Assembly: GCF_026898155.1 (NCBI RefSeq)
Contig: NZ_CP114028.1
Location: forward strand, 62,001-126,000
Direction of reading: 5' to 3'
Length of the DNA stretch: 64,000 bases
Source: Jiella pelagia
GTDB lineage: Bacteria; Pseudomonadota; Alphaproteobacteria; Rhizobiales; Rhizobiaceae
The notes under the pieces were generated by a model. The model had not been told where the DNA came from, did not search any database, and worked only from the letters and a program-made list of their open reading frames with translations. Made by a program: the position numbers and the translations under genes. Positions 30,216 to 40,232 of this stretch are shown in pieces. The number at the start of each line of letters is the position of its first letter. Positions within the stretch are counted from its first letter, which is position 1.

Positions 30216-30341
30216 TTAACGGGTGATCAGCGAGAGCGAGATTTCGAACTCGCGCGCCTTCGTGCCATCGGTTGGATTGACGAGGTCCCCATTTGCGGTC
30301 GCGTGTTCTTCGCCGCGCGCGGTGACCTTGCACACCGCCAT
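30216..30341 (-). CDS. 41-residue conserved-looking small protein
   Basis: A short frame from ATG 30341 to TAA 30216, reading MAVCKVTARGEEHATANG then LVNPTDGTKAREFEISLSL. It lies just upstream of the methylase-helicase on the same strand and ends about 94 bp before its start, so the two are probably co-transcribed. The composition is that of a real protein rather than a frame shadow. I have no function for it. The opposite-strand frame at 30132-30347 is the less convincing alternative. Confidence 0.5.
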   Translation of the reverse strand: MAVCKVTARGEEHATANGDLVNPTDGTKAREFEISLSLITR

Positions 30342-30366
30342 TATTGAGTGATGAGCATCGCGCCGC

Positions 30367-30962
30367 TCATGCAGCTTCAGGCAGTGGCAGGTGGCGGAGG
30401 TGGACGGGCAGCTTTTCTGAAATCTGCTGATCGGTCAGGCGGTCGAGCAGCTGGAAGCTGGTACCTATGTTGCCATAGATGACGATAGTGCGCTTGCCGC
30501 GGTGCTCTGGCGGGAACCCATCGCCGGCATAGCCCCGAAATCGTCTTGAGTGTCGCTCCAGATATGCTCGATCCGTTCCTCTTGGGTCATAGCTTTGATC
30601 GGGCGGCTCTCCCGCTCGATAATCGCTTGGCGCGTCTCGATCGGGGACGATGGATCGGCGAGATCGCAATAGGCATGGAAGTACCGGAGCGTGCCGTCGA
30701 TGCTGAGCGTATAGAAGACGCTTGTGATGCTGTCGGTCAGGAATTCGCGCATGGCGAACATCTCCCCGCGCATCCAGAGCGGCGGTAGGATTTCGAACAT
30801 GTAATCGTGCTGGGCTTCGGCGATCTCGAACCACTCGCCGGCGTAGAGCGCGTTCGTAGCGCAAGCCCAACGATCGGGCCGCCCTGCGTGACGATCGAAG
30901 AGACGAAACATCTGACGACGGTCGGTCACGCCGAAATAGATCTTGCGGATGGGAGAGGTCAT
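30367..30962 (-). CDS. DUF1419 family protein, one frameshift
   Basis: From ATG 30962 (MTSPIRKIYFGVTDRRQMFR) the frame covers FEILPPLWMRGEMFAMREF and AIIERESRPIKAMTQEERIE, typical of DUF1419 proteins of rhizobial plasmids. Near 30535-30541 one C or T seems missing (DDF-RGYAGDGFPPEHRGKR). Adding it gives 198 residues ending at 30367. The function is unknown. It sits upstream of the 41-aa gene and methylase-helicase as part of a plasmid backbone cluster. Confidence 0.75.
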
Positions 30963-31214
30963 GGCGGGCTCCTGTGAGGCCTGTCCAGGCAGAAGCGCGG
31001 TGAACCTTGTTGATCTCACCATCCTCTTCAGCCCTTCCGGACCCCTCCCCTGCGGCCGCCTCTCCGTCTGGCCGGGTCAAGGGCCGGCGTCAGCCGGGCG
31101 AAGCGTCACCCTTGAGGCGGACGACGGACATGCGGCAGGTAGCTTTCGTTCTTGCCTCTTGTTGCTGCTTGCCCCTCTATCGCTATCATTGAGCCCAATG
31201 AGATCCTTCGGAGT

Positions 31215-31460
31215 ATGACCTTGGCTGGCAATCTGCATGTCCGCAATCTCGACGACGATCTGATCGCGAAACTGAAGCTTCGGGCCGCCCGCCATGGACG
31301 GTCCGCAGAAGCGGAGCATCGCGAAATTCTGCGTCAAGCACTGGAGTTCGAGGTAGAACCATCCTTCGACAAACTGGCAGACGAACTTCGCAGATTGACC
31401 GCGTCGAGAAAGCAGACTCCGTCTGAGATTTTAATGCGTGAGGGACGTGACGAGCGCTGA
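31215..31460 (+). CDS. vapB: VapB/FitA-type antitoxin
   Basis: An 81-residue ribbon-helix-helix protein: LHVRNLDDDLIAKLKLRAAR then HGRSAEAEHREILRQALE, the FitA-like DNA-binding fold. The C-terminal tail would wrap the toxin. Its stop overlaps the vapC start by one base (31458-31462, TGATG), the usual TA coupling. It would neutralise VapC and repress its own promoter. Confidence 0.85.
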   Translation: MTLAGNLHVRNLDDDLIAKLKLRAARHGRSAEAEHREILRQALEFEVEPSFDKLADELRRLTASRKQTPSEILMREGRDER

Positions 31461-31922
31461 TGGAGACGCTCGTCATCGACGTCAGTATTGCGGTGAAATG
31501 GGTCGTCGAAGAAGAATGAACTGCTGAAGCGCTAGCTTTACGAACGCAGTTTCGTTTCGTTGCACCGGAGCTGATGATCGCCGAGTGCGCCAACATTTTG
31601 TGGAAGAAGGTGCAGCGCGGCGAGCTGATGCCCGACGAAGCGAAGATGGCTAGCCAATTGCTCGAGCGGGCCGGCATCGAAACCGTCAGCATGCACGGAA
31701 TGCTGCAGTGGGCAACTGAGTCTCGCTGTCAGTTTTTTGCATCCGGCCTATGACTGCCTCTATTTGACCGTCGCGATGAAAAGAGGCCTTCGTTTCGTCA
31801 CCGCTGATCGGCGGCTCCTTCGCGCCGTCTCGGAACGTGGAACCGACGACCTCAAGCGGCTTTGCATGTCGCTGCCGAAGCAAAACTCCCCAGAAGTGCC
31901 GTTTGAATCTTCCCCAGTTTAG
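31460..31922 (+). pseudogene. vapC: VapC-type PIN-domain toxin with nonsense codon, frameshift and IS21-derived tail
   Basis: The PIN domain starts METLVIDVSIAVKWVVEEE, with the first acidic residue in VIDVS. A TGA at 31517 stands where Gly or similar is expected. APELMIAECANILWKKVQRGE carries the next conserved acidic residue. At 31718-31724 (GAGTCTC) the frame shifts; removing one base gives WATE-LAVSFLHPAYDCLYL and then VTADRRLLRAV. The last ~12 codons lie within the IS21 left end. The frameshift may be artefactual, but the stop codon and the altered tail argue for an inactive toxin. Confidence 0.8.
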
Positions 31923-31978
31923 CGCTGTCGCCGGTCTTCCGGGGCGCGCCCCGGAAGACCGGCGGCGCGTGATCGCCG

Positions 31979-33261
31979 ATGCTTCTCTCGATGGTCGAGA
32001 GAGGGATTTCGGTGATCAAGCTCGGGGAGATGATGATGATCCTGGATTTGCATCGGCAGGGCCTGTCGATATCGGAGATTGCCAGGCAGACCGGCACCGA
32101 TCGCAAGACGGTGCGCAAATATATCGAACGGGGACTGGAGGCGCCGGCCTACGGCCCACGCAAGCCGCGCCAGGCGGTGATCGATCCCTTCACGGCCTAT
32201 CTGCGTGAACGGGTCGCAGCCTATCCTGGTCTCACCGGGCGTCGGCTTTTCCGAGAGATCAAGGCGATCGGCTACACCGGCGGCTATACCGCCGTGACCG
32301 ACTTTCTGCGGGATGTCCGCCCGACACCGGAGCGCGGCTTCGAGGTCCGTTTCGAGACGCCACCGGGCGAGCAGGCCCAGGTCGACTTCGCGCAATTCCA
32401 CGTCGTCTTCACCGACGAGCCGACGACACCGCGGATCGTCTGGCTGTTCTCGCTGGTGCTCGGCTACAGCCGGCTGATCTGGGCGCGCTTCGTCGTCCAC
32501 CAGGATTTGCCAACGGTCCTGCGCTGCCACACGGCCGCCTTCGAGGCGCTGGGCGGTGCGCCTCGCGAGGTTCTCTACGACAGGATGAAGACCGCGGTGA
32601 TCGGCGAGGCCGAGACCGGCGGCATCGTCTACAATCGAGCATTGGTCGATCTCGCCCGCCACTACGGCTTTCATCCCAAAGCCTGCAGACCCTATCGGGC
32701 CAAGACCAAGGGGAAGGTCGAGCGGCCCTTCCGCTATATCCGAGAAGACTTCTTCTTGGCCCGCTCCTTCCGCAATCTCGACGATCTGAACGCGCAGCTC
32801 CGCCATTGGCTGGAGACGGTCGCCAATCCAAGAGTTCACGCCACCACCCGGCGCGTCGTCAACGAGGCCTTCGCCGAAGAGCGGGCGCATCTGCGGCCGT
32901 TGCCGCTGGCCCCGTTCCGCTCGGTCCTGAAGCTGGAGAGGCGCATCAGCCGGGAAGGCATGGTCAGCGTCGGTGGTAATTTCTACAGCGTGCCCGATGC
33001 TACGCGACGAAGGACCGTCGAAGTCCATACGCTGGCCGACGAGGTCCGCATCTTCGAAGACGGCACGCTGATCGCCGCCCATCCGGCCCTCGAGGGGCGC
33101 CACCAGCGCCGCGTCGAGCCCGGCCATCGCCGGCCCCAGTCGCGACCACGGCGCCAAGGCTCCAGCGACGGCATTGTCATTCACGGCGCCGGCGACACGG
33201 TAGCGCAGCGGCCGCTCGCCTTTTACGAGGCCGTCGGTCGAGCGATCGCGGAGGTCCGCTC

Positions 33262-33265
<4 letters not shown>
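31979..33265 (+). CDS. istA: IS21 transposase IstA
   Basis: A 428-residue transposase. The helix-turn-helix is ISEIARQTGTDRKTVRKYIE (about 32-51). The catalytic core begins EQAQVDFAQFHV (first Asp), with LYDRMKTAVIG (second Asp) and KGKVERPFRYIREDFF (Glu). GTG at 32009 is a possible alternative start. It overlaps istB by 4 bp (ATGA-like GTGA at 33262). Confidence 0.92.
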
Positions 33266-34135
<870 letters not shown>

Positions 34136-34233
34136 GCGGCCAATCTGGGGAATTTTACTTCGGCGCTTCTGGGGAAAATTCACGCGGCATTGACACTTTG
34201 CAAGTCGCTTTATGACTTGGACGGCGTGTCGCA

Positions 34234-35130
34234 TTAGCGGCCACCCATACGAAGATCCTCGTTCCAGTCCTCGGAAGATGGCCGCAGACGCTGCCAGTTG
34301 CAGCCCTCCTCATCCGCCAGCGCCCGCAGGCGCTCGGCGAACGTCTCGCCCTGGTCATTGTTGTCGGTGGCGGCGACGAGGAGGACATCCGGGCGTGCGA
34401 TGAGCCCGCGTAGAGCGGCTTCCGTCGATGGTGACCAGCCTCCGCCTGTGCTGAGGTAAAGCGAGCCGAGCCGAAGCCTTTCAATCGCGGCAAGGCTCAT
34501 CGCGTCGATCGCGGCCTCGGTGACGCAAAGCCGCTGCGCATCCGCGGGCCCTAGCCGGAACAGGACCTTGGCGCCAGCGGTCGCGAACCCACGCCATTCA
34601 GAACCCCGTTCCTCCCAGCCGGTGACCTGACCTGCCGCATTGAAATGGCCGGCCCACATGCTGCCTTGAGGGCCTTCGCGCAGGGTATCGGCGGCAATCG
34701 CCCGCTGCAGAGCCGTTTCGGGTATGCCCCGCGTCTCGCTGAGATAACGCCAAGTCGCCGAGCCGCGCCACGGCTTGCGGCGCTGTCGCCAGCGTTGCGG
34801 CACGGTCTGATCCGGCGCCTTCTCCCTGGCCTGGCGAGTCCAAGCGAGCTTTGACGGCCTGAAGCCGATGAGGTCTGCGACGACGTAGAGGGCAGCAGCA
34901 AACGGTAGCCCATCGAGATGCTCGACAAGGCTGAAGACGTCGCCCTTGGCGTCGGACAATGGATCGAACCACCCCTGCCCGTCATGAATGACGATGATGA
35001 TGTCGGCGCCCCGGCGGTATTTGATCGCCTTGCGGGTGCTCTCCTTCGAATCAACCGCAAAGCCAGCGGTTTCCAGCACGGCCCCGCAGGCGACTCTTTT
35101 TCTCAGCTCTTCAAGGTCGGCTTTTTCCAT
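34234..35130 (-). CDS. DUF3991/TOPRIM-domain protein
   Basis: A 298-residue protein. The N-terminal part (LEELRKRVACGAVLETAGFAV then YRRGADIIIVIHDGQGWFDP) matches DUF3991-like zinc-poor primase-type domains of rhizobial plasmids. The C-terminal TOPRIM core has LCVTEAAIDAMSLAAIE (Glu) and VLLVAATDNNDQGE (acidic pair, DxD variant DNND). It probably acts on DNA during plasmid replication or transfer. The frame is intact. It belongs with the methylase-helicase and DUF1419 genes to a plasmid backbone. Confidence 0.8.
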   Translation of the reverse strand: MEKADLEELRKRVACGAVLETAGFAVDSKESTRKAIKYRRGADIIIVIHDGQGWFDPLSDAKGDVFSLVEHLDGLPFAAALYVVADLIGFRPSKLAWTRQAREKAPDQTVPQRWRQRRKPWRGSATWRYLSETRGIPETALQRAIAADTLREGPQGSMWAGHFNAAGQVTGWEERGSEWRGFATAGAKVLFRLGPADAQRLCVTEAAIDAMSLAAIERLRLGSLYLSTGGGWSPSTEAALRGLIARPDVLLVAATDNNDQGETFAERLRALADEEGCNWQRLRPSSEDWNEDLRMGGR

Positions 35131-35578
35131 TCACTCTCCGCGTTGCGCGCGGTCCTCTGCCCGGGTTTCGGCTCCCTCAGTTTTCGGAGCGGAACCCGGA
35201 GGCCGCGAAGAGCAAGGCAGGACAAGGGCGCGGATGGCAAGTCGGCAGATGTGACGGGTCGCAGTTCTCACGGCCAAAAGCGGCTAAGCCTCCCTTGCCG
35301 GCTGCTGCGCGCAAGCGGCAACCAAGTACTTCCCCCACCTCGCTCGATGTCTCCCCGCACACACCGCGTCCGTGACGGCCACCCGTTTGGGGGAACTCCA
35401 CTTGCGGGTTTCAGCTTTGCCAACAGCCCAGGACACAGGGCAACGTCAAACACCCATCCAAGTGGTTTGCTAGCGAATTACGATAACTAAGAGGTATCGT
35501 GACCGCTTCAACTAATTTTGTTTATTCGAGACAGTAAAAATCTGGTCACGCCAACATGATTTTTTCTTAGAGCCGCAC
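35131..35578. other. intergenic, no gene supported
   Basis: About 450 bp between the TOPRIM gene and the HipA-like gene. The short frames (for example 34918-35490 on the plus strand) run antisense into the TOPRIM gene and look spurious. The right part (35440-35580) is A+T-richer and may hold a promoter for the TOPRIM gene. No repeat or RNA gene was recognised. Confidence 0.4.
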
Positions 35579-37427
35579 TCATTCGAACGCGTCAATCCGC
35601 CCGACAACGATATCCTTTACCCTCTCAATTGCCGCTCGACCACTTTCTCGATCAACGGCCATGTCCGGCGGCGTTGTTGCATCTACGGCGTCTCGGAGAG
35701 CAGCGGTGATGCTTGCCATCGCTGCTTCGGCGCGCGCGATGGGCAGTTCGATCGTGCGTGCCAGAGTGAGAAAATCTCGAGGTGTCAGCCGATCGTCCTT
35801 CCCGGTCAGCTTCAACGCCATCCGGTCGCCTCCGAGGCCAGGAAACACGCGCGTCGTGACAGCGTCGTAGAGTGGGGCGAACCGGACGCTGTCGAACCTT
35901 CGACTGCCTGGTGAGGCCATCTTTACCAGCGCAAGGTTCTTGAGGTGCATGTCGCCGTCAGCGATGAGCCATGCGAACACCGCCCGACAAAATAGGATCT
36001 CTAGGTCTTCATCTGGATTGGTCGAGAGTGGTCGCAGCCCCCTCGCCACGCGCTCGATTGTCCCATCGTATTTGGCGGTGGCCGGTAGATCGAGAACGGA
36101 ACAGAAATCTTCGAGCGCGAAACGACGCCTGTCGTCAGGCGCAACCCTGATATCGAAGCGCTCGACGACCAGCGCGGGCGCCATGCCGTCGGGCATACCG
36201 ACAAGCGCTGCATCGGGCACCACGAACCCCGCTGCTCGACCTAACTCCAGAGACAGCCATTCGACGACTGGCAATGCCTCGAAGCCGGCCATACCAGCTG
36301 GTTTGAGAATGTGTGTGAATGGCACGTCGACGGCGGCGATCATTGCTCCATCGGAAGTCAAGCACATCGGCGCTTTGACTTGCACGCCGGATAGACGGGG
36401 CGTTTCCGCACGCTCAAATAGCTGAGCTAGTTTCTCCTCGAAGCTGTGCTCCAGCTCGCCCCTTGATGGACCGACATACCGTCCAGTGAATTCCCCGCCC
36501 TTGGCGTACTGAGCGAGAGGCGCTTGCAGGACGTCGAGCGGCAGTGCTTCGAGCCTCCTTCCTGTCTGCAAAGACTGCGACGTTCGACATGAACCGCTTG
36601 CCGTGCCGAATGGCATCACGATCATCCCGCTCGTGAAGCACTTGAGCGAGCCAACCTTCCGGTAAGAGCGATTCCACAAAAGGGGGGAGCTTACCGGGCG
36701 CTGTCTGGCGGACCAGCGGCGGCGCCTTATTCGCCGTTACCCTCCAGCGCCATTCGAAGCCGTCATGTGTCAGACGGCCGAAAGGCTCGCCATGCCAAGC
36801 GACGATCCGCTCGAGCGCCGCCTTGTTTGCGGCCACCTTTCCGGCGGAGGGGCGCGTGGTCAGGTAGCGCTCTGCCCCTTCCCCCTCGCGATACCAGCCA
36901 TTCTCGCGAGCCAGTGCCCAGACGGCATCCGCCGCCGCTTGCGGTGATCCAAACTCGTTGATCAGCCGTGCCGCCATATCCGCACGAAGCTTGTCAGTAA
37001 TGGCGCTGGCATGCTCGCTTCGGAGCCGGAAGGCCTCCAGAAACCGCTGGCGCGGTGATGACACCTCGATCCTGATCTCACCTTGATCGTCGCCCACGAT
37101 CGCTGGCGCTGTCGATGGATGATCGGGCGCTTCGTTTTGGACGATCTCAAGCGTGCGGATTCTGGTTCGCTGGTTGCGACGCCCACTCAGGAACAGTCGT
37201 CCATCCAAGGTTGGTCCAAGGAGTACGGCCGATGCGGAGGATAAATAGGCAGCTGGATAAAGGTACTGCGCGATGCGTACCGCGTGCGTGAGCACTGCTG
37301 CCTCAATATCTACGTCCGCTTGCACATAGACGCCGCGGACCAGCTGGATGAGTTCGCCTGCCGCAGCTTTCACGTGCGCGCGTCGTCGGTCAATTGTTTC
37401 ACCAACTAGGTCTATAACCACGGACAT
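35579..37427 (-). CDS. HipA-family kinase with an AbiEi-like N-terminal domain, one frameshift
   Basis: Reading from 37427, residues ~1-190 resemble the AbiEi antitoxin-like fold, with VRGVYVQADVDIEAAVLTHA and AQYLYPAAYLSSASAVLLG. The rest is HipA: FGRLTHDGFEWRW, SGVQVKAPMCL (P-loop-like), KPAGMAGFEALPVVEWLSLE, the catalytic loop IADGDMHLKNLALV and APLYDAVTT. The frame shifts at 36551-36557 (GAGCCTC). Removing one base joins VAVFADRKE-LEALPLDVLQ and gives 615 residues. Kinase residues look intact. There is no separate hipB gene next to it, so the N-terminal part may serve as built-in antitoxin or DNA-binding module. Confidence 0.78.
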
Positions 37428-37511
37428 TCTCGCATTTCAGATGCACTAAAGTCCGACTTTTGAAGATCAATGTCAAAGACATTCTCGCATTTCACATACG
37501 GAAAAGTCCGA
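37423..37511 (-). repeat. two 34-bp direct repeats at the start of the HipA-like gene
   Basis: 37423-37456 and 37478-37511 match at 29 of 34 positions by eye, both beginning GACATTCTCGCATTTCA and ending AAGTCCGA, 55 bp apart. The first contains the start codon of the HipA-like gene. Placement fits operator sites for autoregulation. Confidence 0.7.
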
Positions 37512-37654
37512 TATGGATGCCGCTCCAAGACCTGCTTGCGCTCTGAACGCAGCTGCCCGTGGATCCGGCGACGAAGTTCAGCTCAAACGCGGTAAGCACG
37601 CCCGGCTGGACAATCGCTAAGAATTAATTTGATGCGCTTGACCGTCGCGCTGCA

Positions 37655-38967
37655 TCACGATTTCGGCTTCTTGAGTGTCTTGAGAAGGGCATCAGATACC
37701 TCCCAGCCCCCTTCCCTGCCTCCGGCTTCCTGCGTCGCGGCTCTGGCCTGAGACGCCTTCTTGTCCACATCGAGTTTGGCGCGCAGAAGCGCCATAACCA
37801 TCGGCCATGTCGAGAATTGACCCTCCCTCGCCTTGTCGGTCAAGCTGCGCAAATAGCCGCCGGCGCTGCTGATCTGGTCTGACCGCTGCAGGATCGCCGC
37901 CAGCGTAATTGCTGCCTGCACCTCACCCATGGCTTCGTAGGCTTCGCGCCAGGCGCTCAGGCTGACCCCCAGCATCGGCCGGGCCACCTCCGCGGCCGCC
38001 AAAAGGTCCCGCCAATGGCGTATCCCACCACCCTGGGCCATATCCACGATGTCGGGGCAAGCATCCAGCACTATCCCCAAAGGCAGCTCGCGCTTCGGCA
38101 AGCTCCGCAGATTGTCGTTTTCCTCGGCGGTGTCGTTCGTTTCTTTTTTTCTCGATTGCGCTGTTCAAATTCAGAAATAGAGTCTGGTTTTGAATTCTGT
38201 GTGTGGCGCCCAGAATGGGACTCATTGGCATCCAGATTCTGTGTTTTCGTGAATGATGCCAATATGTCATGCACTTCATTCCACAACATCTGAAGCTCTT
38301 CGCCCACCGACTCCAAAATTTGGCGTGGCGCCGAGCGTGGTAAGCGGGCGATACTCTTTTGATAGAGGCAGGCCATCCTCCCCCAGTCCCCCGAAACCCC
38401 CTCTTCAATCCCCGCATCGATCATTTTCACGATGTCTCGGCGCAACAGTGTGAGGCGCTCCTTCGCGACCTTGAAGGCATTCTTCTCGAACCGAACCGCG
38501 TCCGCGAGTTGTTCAAGCTCCTCTGCGCGGGCGACGATTGGAGAAAGGTCAAAGCCGTAAGCCTGTTCGACATCCCCTCCCCGGCCCTTCCGCGCGAAGC
38601 GTTTGCCATTCGGGCTGTCCCTGCGAATGATCAATCCGCAATCGACCAGCACGGTGAGATGCCGACGCAGCGTCGTTGGTGACATGCCATTGGCACGCGC
38701 CATCAGCTGCTCATTGGACGGCCATACGATCAACCCGCCATCACCGGACAGTTCACCATCGGGATGAAACGACAAAAGCGCGTTGAGAATGGCGAGGGAG
38801 CGGTCTGTGGCACCGATGAGTTCCCGGGCCTCCCGAATAGACCGGAACACCTTCCACTTATCGACCGTCAGGCCGCTAGGCATAGAGTTTGCGGTGATTT
38901 GGCTTGCCATTTGGCCAAGCGTCATCGGCCGCCGCCCAAAGGGCGTCGTTGTCACATGTGTCTGCAT
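37655..38967 (-). CDS. repC: replication initiator RepC, one homopolymer frameshift
   Basis: RepC initiates replication of repABC plasmids, with the origin inside its own gene. The N-terminal part is MTLGQMASQITANSMPSGLTV region, followed by the winged-helix core LMARANGMSPTTLRRHLTVL (about 88-107). The C-terminal part has LVLDAC-type IVLDACPDIVDMAQGGGI and WREAYEAMGEVQAAITLAAI. The two halves are in different frames. The break lies in an A-rich stretch (T-run at 38144-38150 on the plus strand), where one extra A would rejoin them to 437 residues, the usual RepC size. A replicating plasmid must have an intact RepC, so this is probably a read error. Confidence 0.88.
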
Positions 38968-39070
38968 TTTCTTTCACCTATCGCTAGGCAACAGAAAACG
39001 GCTCGCCGAAAGGGCGCTCTTGGCTCGAAAGAGCCTTGACTGTGATTCTCGGAAGTGCGATTCTTTAGCT

Positions 39071-39118
39071 GCTTAGACTAAGAAGGGGCTTCCGGAAGCG
39101 ATTTCGGTGGCCTTTTTC
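39071..39118 (+). ncRNA. counter-transcribed RNA regulating repC (RepE-type)
   Basis: In the repB-repC gap, antisense to repC. A promoter is visible on the plus strand: TTGACT at 39036-39041, 17-bp spacing, GATTCT at 39059-39064. The predicted transcript of about 48 nt ends in a hairpin at 39087-39112 followed by TTTTT. Position, strand and size match the small antisense RNAs known to control repC in repABC plasmids. Endpoints are inferred. Confidence 0.7.
39087..39117 (+). terminator. intrinsic terminator of the antisense RNA
   Basis: An imperfect stem GGC-CCG-AA closed by TT-CGG-GCC around a short loop, followed by five T residues at 39113-39117. Confidence 0.65.
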
Positions 39119-39158
39119 TTTGCCGAATTTCCTCTGGCCGTGAGTTCCGGCCGCTGAT

Positions 39159-40154
39159 TCAGTCGCTGCCCTCCTCTCCGTTTTCCTGAAATTCCAGATA
39201 CAGGCGCTCTAGTCTCTTCGAGAGATAGGCGCCGAACTGCGAGGCGTCTTTGGACTTCACGGCCAAGGTGAATGCCTTCCCGCTGTCCCTGGTGGAAACC
39301 TTCACGGCGTCGCCGGATAGGCTCCAGGCTTTCTCGGCGGATGGCTGCTTCTTAGGTTTCCTGGTGCCTGAGGCCTTGAGCCTCTCAATGAGAAAACCAA
39401 AGCGATCGCCTTCCTCCATCTGCGCAAATGCATCCGATTGAATCAGCTCCAATGCCCGCGCAGATTTCGCCGGGACCTGTACGATCTTCTTGAGATCTTC
39501 CCAGCGATCACGCCCCACGCCCTTCGCCGCTCCTAGAGAGTCGAGCACCGGTCCCGGGATCGCTTCGGCAACCGAGAGCATCCTGGACAGCAAAGTGTCG
39601 TCTACGGTGAGAGCGCTCTTGATCGTGCCTTTGTCGATTCCAGACTCTTGTAGTCGTCTTGCGTAAAGCGATTTTTCGATAAAACTGAGATCGTGTCTGG
39701 CTGAATTTTCCTGGCCTTGCGCGATCACATGCGCGATCTCTTCGAGAGGCTTGATGACCGCTCTGACTTTCTGGCCAAGCCTTTTGGCAATACGCACCCT
39801 GCGATGCCCGAACACAATGATATGACGGGCACTGTTACTAGGGTTCGGTCGAACCAGTACAGGCTGATGTTGGCCAGCTTCCTTAATCGCTTCTAGGAGT
39901 TCCTGGTCCTTGACCGGATCCTCGCCAATTCGGTCCTGATAGGGGGAGGGGTCCAGAGTTTCTGGATCCAGTGAAACGACTACATCGCCCTCGAGTACCC
40001 GCATCGAGTTCTCTGCCAGGTCATCAAGCGACTGCATCATTGAACGCGATGCGCCACGACGCGCGTAATCCACGCGCGAGTCCCCTTTCTGAATGGGCTC
40101 TGTTGGTTTTGTCGGTTGCACACCGATGTTCGCGAGAAGATGCTTCCTAGCCAT
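39159..40154 (-). CDS. repB: plasmid partition protein RepB (ParB family)
   Basis: 331 residues from the Met of MARKHLLANIGVQ (40154), the conserved RepB start; an upstream frame to 40208 is less likely. The ParB N-terminal domain has VLVRPNPSNSARHIIVFGHR then RRVRIAKRLGQKVRAVI. The DNA-binding part is around ARHDLSFIEKSLYARRLQESG and SALTVDDTLLSRMLSVAEAI. It would bind parS sites and partner RepA. It lies in the repABC operon about 78 bp after repA and upstream of the antisense RNA gap. Confidence 0.93.
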   Translation of the reverse strand: MARKHLLANIGVQPTKPTEPIQKGDSRVDYARRGASRSMMQSLDDLAENSMRVLEGDVVVSLDPETLDPSPYQDRIGEDPVKDQELLEAIKEAGQHQPVLVRPNPSNSARHIIVFGHRRVRIAKRLGQKVRAVIKPLEEIAHVIAQGQENSARHDLSFIEKSLYARRLQESGIDKGTIKSALTVDDTLLSRMLSVAEAIPGPVLDSLGAAKGVGRDRWEDLKKIVQVPAKSARALELIQSDAFAQMEEGDRFGFLIERLKASGTRKPKKQPSAEKAWSLSGDAVKVSTRDSGKAFTLAVKSKDASQFGAYLSKRLERLYLEFQENGEEGSD

Positions 40155-40232
40155 TGGTCCTACCCGAAATCGCAGATAGCTCGTTGAACTGGCTCTGCTT
40201 TTTGGCAATTTGCACGGCTGTCAAATTTGGGG

